This document shows, piece by piece, positions 57,835 to 64,000 of a stretch of 64,000 nt of DNA. Made by a program: the position numbers and the translations under genes. This DNA is from Sporothrix humicola. Taxonomy: Eukaryota; Ascomycota; Sordariomycetes; Ophiostomatales; Ophiostomataceae. The notes under the pieces are model-generated. The model saw nothing but the letters and a program-made list of their open reading frames with translations, was not told where the DNA came from and did no database searches. The stretch is taken from NCBI GenBank assembly GCA_021396245.1, contig WNYE01000009.1, positions 248,001 to 312,000 of the forward strand, written 5' to 3'. How positions within the stretch are numbered: position 1 is the first letter of the stretch; every line of letters starts with the position of its first letter.

Positions 57835-58021
57835 CAATGGCTCCCTCGACTGGTTTGAGTTGTTCTTTTTCCCCCTTCTCTCATCATCAAACAATTCACT
57901 CTTTCACACAAAGCTTCTTCACACAAGAACTTACCCACGCTCGCTTCACTTTCCATTCTCTACATCTTCCTTTCTTTAATACCCTTTTTTCACAAAAACA
58001 AAAACCACACCCACATTCACA

Positions 58022-58864
58022 ATGAAGTTCTCTGCTATTGCCGGCATTGCCGCTTTCGCCTCTGGCGTCTTCGCTGCTCCCCAGCCCGCTGCTGTCAACG
58101 CCGTGGCTCCCGTCACCAAGCGTGTCGACCTGACCAACGCCGTCAGCCAGCTGTCTGGCGAGGTTGCCTCGATCATTAACACGGCTGAGGCCCTGACTGC
58201 CAAGGTCCAGGTCGCCAGCTCTCTGGGCGATGCCACCCTGGTCGCCAACCTGACCTCGGACCTGATCAGCCTCAACATCTCGCTCTCGGGCGTCACAGAC
58301 CTGCTCAACGAGCTCGGCCTCGGCAGCGTCGTCGCGACCGCTGAGGGTGTTGTCGGTACCGCCGAGGGCCTTGCCGGCGGTGTTCTGGGTCTTGTTACCG
58401 GTGTTGTCGGCGGTGTCCTGGGCACTGCTACTGGTCTGCTGAACACCCTGACTGGTGCCGCTACTGGCGCTGTCGGTGGTGCTGTCGGTGCCGCTACCGG
58501 TGCTGTTGGTGCTGCTACTGGCGCTGCTGGTGGTGTTGCCCCCGCTGCCACTGGCACTGACGCTGTTACCTCTGCTCTCGGTGGCCTGACTGACGCCTCT
58601 GCCCTGACCGGCCTGCTCGGTGGTCTGCTCGTGGCTGTTGGTGACCTGCTCGGCAACCTGACCATCACCATCTCCACTGGCTCCCTGGGTGACGTGTCCA
58701 GCCTGGCTGGTGGCGCTGCTGGCGCTGTCGGCTCTGCTGTTGGCGGTGCTACCGGTGCTGTTGGTGGTGTTGCTGGCGACCCCGTTGGCGAGCTGACCGG
58801 CACCCTTGCTGGCCTTGTCGCCGCTGCCGTCAGTGTTCTCGGCACCCTCCTTGGTGGCCTGTAA
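58022..58864 (+). CDS. Secreted Gly/Ala/Val-rich low-complexity protein
   Basis: A single exon of 280 residues. Residues 1-19 form a signal peptide (MKFSAIAGIAAFASGVFA, then APQP). A dibasic site follows in VTKRVDL (about 37-38), suggesting Kex2 processing of a short propeptide. Residues 39-105 look like a helical domain (QLSGEVASIINTAEALTAKV) with three N-glycosylation sequons. From about 105 on, the sequence is built from Gly, Ala, Val, Leu and Thr with small residues every three or four positions, for example TGAVGGAVGAATGAVGAATG. It has no Cys, so it is not a hydrophobin. Strong codon bias and a good TATA box point to high expression. A surface-coating or self-assembling role is inference. 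I do not recognise the family. Confidence 0.82.
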   Translation: MKFSAIAGIAAFASGVFAAPQPAAVNAVAPVTKRVDLTNAVSQLSGEVASIINTAEALTAKVQVASSLGDATLVANLTSDLISLNISLSGVTDLLNELGLGSVVATAEGVVGTAEGLAGGVLGLVTGVVGGVLGTATGLLNTLTGAATGAVGGAVGAATGAVGAATGAAGGVAPAATGTDAVTSALGGLTDASALTGLLGGLLVAVGDLLGNLTITISTGSLGDVSSLAGGAAGAVGSAVGGATGAVGGVAGDPVGELTGTLAGLVAAAVSVLGTLLGGL

Positions 58865-59498
58865 ATGCCTACCTTCCTTAAGGGATCTTGACTAAAAAAA
58901 GAACACGACAAAATACAGTCGCCGGGTCTCGACTCGGAACTGACTGGAAAAAGAGAACTGCAGGGGGTGGTGGCTGGGCAGTGGCTTATTGGAAAGATAC
59001 CTTGGAGTGTTGGGGTGTCCCTGGAGAATACCGGGATGGGACATGGAGAAACATTATTGGGGACTTCCATTAATTCTTTAATATTTTGCTGCATTTACTA
59101 CTTTTTCTTGCCTTAGCAATTTACACTTTTCTTCTTTTAGCCACTAAACATTTTGACTTTACTGAACATTGTGTGACATTTGCTTGTTATTCACTCGATT
59201 TGCACTGGATTAAAACTTGGACGGGTTGTAGATTGGAAGTTGATGTATTCATTAAACGTAAGACATCTAAAATCACAAAGGAAAAGAATAAAAAGAGCGA
59301 CTCAGAGACTTTGGTTCGATGCAGATCGTGTCCCCATACACTTGTATCAGACCCTGCTTCGATCTACCATTTTGCTCTGTAAAAACTTGATTTAACAAAA
59401 CTTACCCCTGTGACAATCAAAAACCTTGTAAACCTTGAATAGGGAAAAGGAAATAATAACGAATGTGGACCGGCCATCACTCTGCATACATTGAATGT
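58865..59498. other. Convergent intergenic region
   Basis: 3' flanks of two convergent genes, A/T-rich in the middle. Short frames here show no coding pattern. Confidence 0.55.
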
Positions 59499-60575
59499 CT
59501 AAAAGACATCCTCCATGGCATCACACACCGCGGCCGTATTGCACCGGGGGCACTTGACCGCCAGTGGGCCGCAGCCGCAGTCATGGTACTGCTCCAGGCC
59601 GCTCTCGGCAAAACCGAGAGCTGTAGTCCAATGAGGCCGCGGGGGCGGGGTGCGGCCAACGATTTTGAGCGGCTGCGCCAGCGGCTCTGGCTTCAGTTGT
59701 TCTTGAGGCTGTTCCTGTGGTCCGTTAGCCAATCGATCCATAACCGGGTCCGGCTTACCTTCGGCCAGGCGCCGCATGTTGTCGGCCGCCTGCTTCATCC
59801 GAGCCTTGATCACCTCCCACTCGGCAACGGGCTGGCTCTGCACCCGTCTCTCGGGGACAGTGTTTGCGTCCTCGTCCTCACTCTTTGTCTCCTCGACCAC
59901 GGCCGACTTGCAGCGAGCCGCTTCCTCGGAAAACTGCTCATTGTAGCGCTCGAGCCAGAGGTCGCGCAGGACTCTGTGCGTGATCGTGCATTTGTTGGCC
60001 TTTTTGATCTCCCACGGCAGCGCCACTTTCTGCTCCATGGGCGTCATCATCTGTTCCCGGAACTCATAAGCCGTCCGCCGGAGGGTGTTGAAGGGGTCAT
60101 ACGACGGGCGCCACGTGGTGTTGTAAGTAAACATATTGTCCAGCAGCGGGACCGAGGGCACCGCTCCGTCGCTCGCCGAAAAATTTGGGATGTTGCCGAC
60201 AAGACAGTCGTAGGAGTAGTCACGGTGGATGGCCTGGAAGAGGTCAGACGGATAGGGCGTGGGCGTGGGCATAGACGCGGGCTCAGTCTCAATCTCAGAC
60301 TGAAACTCAGACTCCGACTCCGACTCGAAATTGTCATTGGTGCGGGCGCCGTATTGCTGGCGATAGGCCCGGTTGGCAAAATTCATGCCATTGCCAGTGG
60401 AGTTTTTCCGGGGGCCGAACTCACGGACAGGGCGATTGGCGATTCTCCGGTTTTGGGCCTGGCGGGCAAGGTCCATGATCCCACCGGCGGCATTTCGGCG
60501 AGCAGTGGGAGGAACAGGAAAGCCAGGAGTCAAGCAAAGAGGGTGAGGGGAAGTGAAAGCGATAAAGGGATCCAT
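59499..60575 (-). CDS. Unrecognised protein with C-terminal Cys cluster
   Basis: A single exon of 358 residues, started at the first ATG (MDPFIAFTSP). A TTG three codons earlier is not used. The N-terminal 110 residues are polar with a Ser-Glu repeat (ESESESEFQSEIE). The middle, about 115-230, looks folded, with SYDCLVGNIPNFS, a DNMFTYNTTWRPSYDPFNTLRR block and RVLRDLWLERYNEQF. A charged Gln/Pro-rich linker follows. The last 27 residues contain five Cys (333, 335, 342, 345 and 351) in the pattern CGC-x6-CPRC-x5-C, preceded by His, suggesting a zinc-binding knuckle. No known family comes to mind. It is divergent from the next gene, which also has clustered Cys. Confidence 0.7.
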   Translation of the reverse strand: MDPFIAFTSPHPLCLTPGFPVPPTARRNAAGGIMDLARQAQNRRIANRPVREFGPRKNSTGNGMNFANRAYRQQYGARTNDNFESESESEFQSEIETEPASMPTPTPYPSDLFQAIHRDYSYDCLVGNIPNFSASDGAVPSVPLLDNMFTYNTTWRPSYDPFNTLRRTAYEFREQMMTPMEQKVALPWEIKKANKCTITHRVLRDLWLERYNEQFSEEAARCKSAVVEETKSEDEDANTVPERRVQSQPVAEWEVIKARMKQAADNMRRLAEGKPDPVMDRLANGPQEQPQEQLKPEPLAQPLKIVGRTPPPRPHWTTALGFAESGLEQYHDCGCGPLAVKCPRCNTAAVCDAMEDVF

Positions 60576-61804
60576 GGCTTCCAAAGTAGGAATGCGACAA
60601 TGAACCGATATGGTGGCTCAAAAAGGGAAGGAGCAAAAGAGCAAAATGGAGTGTTCTTACCTTTCGAGGAAGAGCCTTCTTTTCGTGATTGTGATACTCT
60701 CAGCGAGTTTCTTCTTCCTCAAAAACACAGATCGCCAATAGTGACGAGTACGCTTCCACCAGGGAGACGTGCGTGCAGACAAGAAAGAGAAGGGGACGGG
60801 GGACAACGGTAAACCTACCGAAGAAAGTCAACAATACAGAGGTGAGTACCTATCTGGCCGGCAATCAAGATTTTTGAGAATGTTGAGTGAAGAGCCAAAA
60901 AGAACTGACCGTTGGACCGTCGATGCTTTCCTTGGAGATGAGTTGAGAGCTGAAGAGCAACTATGATGTGCTTTCTCTCAGGCCGGACGGACAAGGCACA
61001 TTTATACGGCATCGTCGGACACATGGTCCCATCGAACATGTTCGTGAACATGGCAAATTGTGCAAAAATTGATCGAGATATCATATTCTGCACAATCTAT
61101 CATAGTCACGACTTTTGTGATATTTGGGTTGGTTACAATGAACTTCTTATGGGCGTTGTGCTGAAGTCATTTTGGTGGCCTTTCATTGGTACAGTTTCTT
61201 TGTTTACAACGGCCTAACCCCCTTTTTGTTCAATGCTAACATTTCGCAGAGAGAACAAAGGATGAACAGAACGAATAATAGCCAATAAGATTACGCACAA
61301 CAAAGAACAATATCGAGGCCAAATGCGAACAGGACGAAATACAGAAAAGAAAACCAGTGACCTCATATTGTGTTCACTTTAAAACAAAAAAAGCGGCCAG
61401 CCACATCGAGGCTGAACTCTTATCAACCACGAACACTGTTCGATCTCCAGCGACTATCATGAACAGTTAGAACATTAAACACAATGAACACGCCAAAAAA
61501 TCCTGTTCATACTTCCCTATATGAACAGAGCAAGTCTGAAGATGGCCCACAAACTACTATAAGAGTAGGGTTCCCCTTACACCCTAGATTTCGGACCCGA
61601 AAGATCATCAGACAGCACGGTGCCATAACGACTCTCTCGTCAACAAGTCCAGACTCTTGCCCAAAGAAAATCCTGGTGGTTTTCTCAAAAAGCAAAAGCC
61701 TTGACGTTGTCAAGCCAAGACGAGAGCCAACGGCACTATCGACAAGATCAACCGCAAGGTAAGATACCCCCTTCCCCCTACTAACTCCCTTCTAGCCTTG
61801 CACA
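60576..61804. other. Divergent intergenic region
   Basis: A 1.2-kb gap between two divergent genes of unknown function. It includes several copies of GAACA/TGTTC words between about 61000 and 61520, but no longer repeat. No convincing frame. Confidence 0.5.
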
Positions 61805-63016
61805 ATGTGTCAGAACATTGTCAACGTCTACTCCTGCCGGCATCGCGACGCCGGCCAGATCCACCTCTGCCCAACGGCCCGCCAGTCTACCAGCGCTCCG
61901 GGCTGCTGGTCTTCCATGGTCTATCTCTTTACCGCCAGCGAGCCGAAGCGCCGGTGCGAGTCGGCCAAGACCGAGAAGCGGTATCACGCCGAGGTGTGCT
62001 GGATGTGCCGTACCAACCTCGGCCCCAACTCCACCACCGGCGGCACAATCGACTTTACCTTTGTGCCTCCGCCTCGACTGCCGATGTCACACACGTCGTA
62101 TACGCCGACGGGGCCGCTGATCCGCTCGTCGCATTATCATCCTCCTCAGGCCTACAAGCCGGAGCCGATGATGCGCATGGCGCCTTCTGCTCCCCGGCCT
62201 GCCGGCCCTTCTTCTTCTAGGCCTACTGGCTCTTCTTCTTCTCGGCGCGCCGGCCCTCCTTCTTCTCGGCCTGCCGTCCCTCCTCCTACTTCTCGGTCCT
62301 ACGCCAACAACTTTTCGCGGCCTACCGGCGCTTCTTCTTCTCGCGCTGTTCCGCGCTCTACCTCTCCCAACTTCTCTACCGCTTCTACTCTTCGCCTGGC
62401 CAAGCTCGCTCGGCCACCTCCGGCGGTTATCTCCAACTCCCGCCCGCCACAGCTTCGGACGATGACCAACCTTCCCACCACGATGACTCCTTCGCGCACC
62501 CGCACCCAGATGACGCCTGCGGCTGCTCGCTCCGGTATCGTGATGCCGGCGCCGGCCACCAGCACTCTGCGCCCGCCGGCCCGCGACACTTCCACTACTT
62601 CAACTTCTTCTACCGCCACCTCCTCTTCCACCTCTTCTTCCACTTCAACTCCGAAGAAGAGCAAGAGCCCCCGGCCGGCCATCTCTCGTCCGCGCGAGGT
62701 GGCCACAGCGTCCCAGACCCTTGACCGCAACGCCTTTACTTCGCCGCGCCCGGCCGTTCGCCCGCCTCCCCCTTCTTCCCACCTTGCTCCCCCACGCCCC
62801 CCTCCGGCTTCCTTCAACCCCACTACTCCGCTCAAGCCGCTTCCGCCCACGCCCGGCCAAGCCCAGGCCAAGTCCGAGGCCAAGCCGGCTCAGCTGAAGC
62901 CGCCCTCCATGGCCACGCGCATGGTTGCGGCTCTGAAGTCGCCCAAGAGCGTCGACTCGTTTGCCTGTGCGGATGCCCGGCGGATTGAGGGTTCCTCTTC
63001 CAAGGAGAATAAGTAG
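61805..63016 (+). CDS. Unrecognised protein, Cys-rich N-terminus and disordered tail
   Basis: A single exon of 403 residues starting MCQNIVNVYSCRHRDAG. Cys residues at 2, 11, 22, 34, 51, 65 and 68, with nearby His (13, 20, 61), fill the first 68 positions and end in a CWMC pair, so a small metal-binding or disulphide domain is likely. No signal peptide is present, which favours zinc. From about 85 to the end the protein is Ser/Pro/Thr/Arg-rich and disordered, with repeats of the SSSRPTG and PAGPSSSRP kind and PPPPSS runs, ending in SSSKENK. It is probably a fungal-specific protein of unknown role. The codon pattern in the tail is strongly repetitive (TCT and CCT), unlike its neighbours. Confidence 0.7.
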   Translation: MCQNIVNVYSCRHRDAGQIHLCPTARQSTSAPGCWSSMVYLFTASEPKRRCESAKTEKRYHAEVCWMCRTNLGPNSTTGGTIDFTFVPPPRLPMSHTSYTPTGPLIRSSHYHPPQAYKPEPMMRMAPSAPRPAGPSSSRPTGSSSSRRAGPPSSRPAVPPPTSRSYANNFSRPTGASSSRAVPRSTSPNFSTASTLRLAKLARPPPAVISNSRPPQLRTMTNLPTTMTPSRTRTQMTPAAARSGIVMPAPATSTLRPPARDTSTTSTSSTATSSSTSSSTSTPKKSKSPRPAISRPREVATASQTLDRNAFTSPRPAVRPPPPSSHLAPPRPPPASFNPTTPLKPLPPTPGQAQAKSEAKPAQLKPPSMATRMVAALKSPKSVDSFACADARRIEGSSSKENK

Positions 63017-63760
63017 AGAAATCTCCTTCCTTCCCCATGGTGAGTCGAGGTAAGTCAAGGTAAGTGATTCAAGAAAGGTAAGTCTGTAAAATTACGAGTG
63101 ATGAGGCGTACAAGGCGTAGGCGTAGGGTGAAGGTGTTTTTGATTTATTTGTATTGTCTTAAGCTGTACTCCGTAGTCTCCTCTATCTCGGCGCGCTGGA
63201 TCGTGCTCTGAGGCTCTACTCCCTCTTTTTCTTTTCTTTCTTTTTTTTCTTTCTTGTAGCTTCAACAAACAATGAAAACCGCATGGAAAGGCCGGCCCCT
63301 TTTCATCATTAAAAAAACAGGAAAATAACTCGTCCCAAAGTTCAAAAAAGTGCTTGCAAATGCAAATAACGCAAAATGAAACACTGAAAAAAAATATGTG
63401 CTTGCTGTCCCCGACTTGACGACATGTCTTTCTCGTAGAGGTTTAATGACCCGTCGTTATAACGTCCCCCTCAGTAACGGCGCTTGCTTTGTCAAACGCA
63501 ATATGTGGTCGAGACCGTATGGCATCGGTCTATAAAAGTGGCACTATGTATAGTCATATGTGCAGAGTGTGCATTGCTTGATGGCATGCCGGTAGAATGT
63601 CGTCAAGGTTGTCGACATCGTAGTTGTAGTTAAAGTCGTATATTCGACTCTTCCCATGCCATCATCCATGTGGGATGGCATCCAGGGGGTTGTAATTCGG
63701 TGGAGTGGTGGTGGGCGGATGTGGTGAAGCCGGCTATGCCGACTCTTGTCGCCTTGTTAT
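63017..63760. other. Convergent intergenic region
   Basis: 3' flanks of the disordered protein gene and the Mpo1-like gene. T-rich runs and a purine-rich part are present. No coding signal. Confidence 0.55.
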
Positions 63761-64000
63761 CTACTGAGCCTTGCCGTTCTTTGCGACGGCCTTGCTCGCC
63801 TTGAACTTGGCAATCTCCTTTTGGACCTCCTTCTCCACGCGACCCTGCAGCTCCTGCCGGTACCCAAAGGCAAACAGCAGCTCCAGCCACACAAACAGCG
63901 GCGCCAAGAAGATGGCCTGGAACAGATTGTCCAGCAGCGCCGGTGCGCGGCCCTCAAACTTGCCGTGGCCGATAAACTGCAGGATCCACGAGGCAATGTG
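63761..64000 (-). CDS. MPO1: Mpo1-like (DUF962) 2-hydroxy fatty acid dioxygenase, 3' part
   Basis: Only the C-terminal 79 residues are in the window; the gene continues past the right edge. The frame reads HIASWILQFIGHGKFEGRAP, then LLDNLFQAIFLAPLFVWLE and a GYRQELQ segment. This is the typical DUF962/Mpo1 end with its conserved His pair around the IGHGKFE motif and a hydrophobic helix. Yeast Mpo1 is an ER-membrane, iron-dependent dioxygenase that shortens 2-hydroxy fatty acids from phytosphingosine breakdown. The last 25 residues are a Lys/Glu-rich tail (KEIAKFKASKAVAK). The stop position may be off by one base. Confidence 0.88.
   Translation of the reverse strand, partial: HIASWILQFIGHGKFEGRAPALLDNLFQAIFLAPLFVWLELLFAFGYRQELQGRVEKEVQKEIAKFKASKAVAKNGKAQ

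Larger units (their letters stand above)
51312..58021. other. Gene-poor 6.7-kb block
   Basis: No supported gene lies in this stretch, the longest gap in the window. It is not uniform. About 51.9-52.6 kb is clearly AT-rich, with AAAT and TTA runs and a hairpin-rich segment between direct repeats. About 52.6-53.7 kb has several minus-strand open frames of weak coding character. About 53.7-54.1 kb is CT-rich on the plus strand like a promoter. About 54.4-56.2 kb is purine-rich on the plus strand. The right end is the promoter of the secreted protein at 58022. Confidence 0.6.

Noticed and set aside
57976..59094. 372-residue minus-strand frame of Ala/Pro/Thr repeats
   Set aside because: It is antisense to the Gly/Ala-rich secreted protein and reflects its repetitive codons. 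The plus strand has the signal peptide, TATA box and leader.

Overview
The window is nuclear DNA of a filamentous ascomycete (Pezizomycotina, most likely a Sordariomycete). The evidence is short GT-AG introns of about 50-190 nt with CTAAC-type branch points, GC-rich third codon positions, CT-rich untranslated leaders, intergenic gaps of 0.4-6.7 kb on both strands with no operons, and best-recognised products that are standard filamentous-fungal housekeeping proteins. The genus cannot be fixed by eye; Ophiostomatales or a relative would fit. I found no tRNA, rRNA, CRISPR array or intact transposon.

Layout, left to right: a six-exon secreted Thr/Val-rich protein (3.9-5.2 kb, +); mitochondrial serine hydroxymethyltransferase (6.0-7.8 kb, -); ribosomal protein eL19 (10.1-11.2 kb, -); a small four-helix membrane protein (12.1-12.8 kb, +); a C2H2 zinc-finger protein of the INO80-subunit type (13.2-15.1 kb, -); RanGAP/Rna1 (16.1-17.4 kb, +); an unknown membrane protein (18.5-19.5 kb, +); the ESCRT-associated protein Bro1 (19.9-23.2 kb, -); the t-SNARE Sec9 (25.7-27.3 kb, -); a GTPBP1-like GTPase (28.9-31.6 kb, +); EMC6 (32.0-32.4 kb, -); a vezatin/Inp2-like myosin-binding membrane protein (33.7-36.2 kb, +); PCNA (37.2-38.1 kb, +); pyridoxal kinase (39.7-41.0 kb, +); dUTPase (41.5-42.2 kb, -); a small two-exon conserved protein (44.7-45.0 kb, +); a triple-KH RNA-binding protein (46.3-47.9 kb, -); a coiled-coil, possibly kinetochore, protein (50.2-51.3 kb, +); a 6.7-kb gene-poor stretch containing an AT-rich segment; a Gly/Ala/Val-rich secreted protein (58.0-58.9 kb, +); a divergent pair of unrecognised proteins with Cys clusters (59.5-60.6 kb, - and 61.8-63.0 kb, +); and the 3' end of an Mpo1-like dioxygenase running off the right edge (63.8 kb, -).

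The genes do not form a pathway cluster. Two functional threads can still be seen. PCNA and dUTPase are both S-phase genes, and both have MluI-cell-cycle-box and CGCGAAA motifs upstream, which suggests common G1/S control. Bro1, Sec9, EMC6 and the Inp2-like protein all belong to membrane trafficking or organelle biogenesis, which is probably coincidence. The least explained parts are the 51.3-58.0 kb gene-poor block, which contains a hairpin-rich segment flanked by a 15-bp direct repeat, and the unrecognised secreted and Cys-cluster proteins. I saw no convincing novel multi-gene system.
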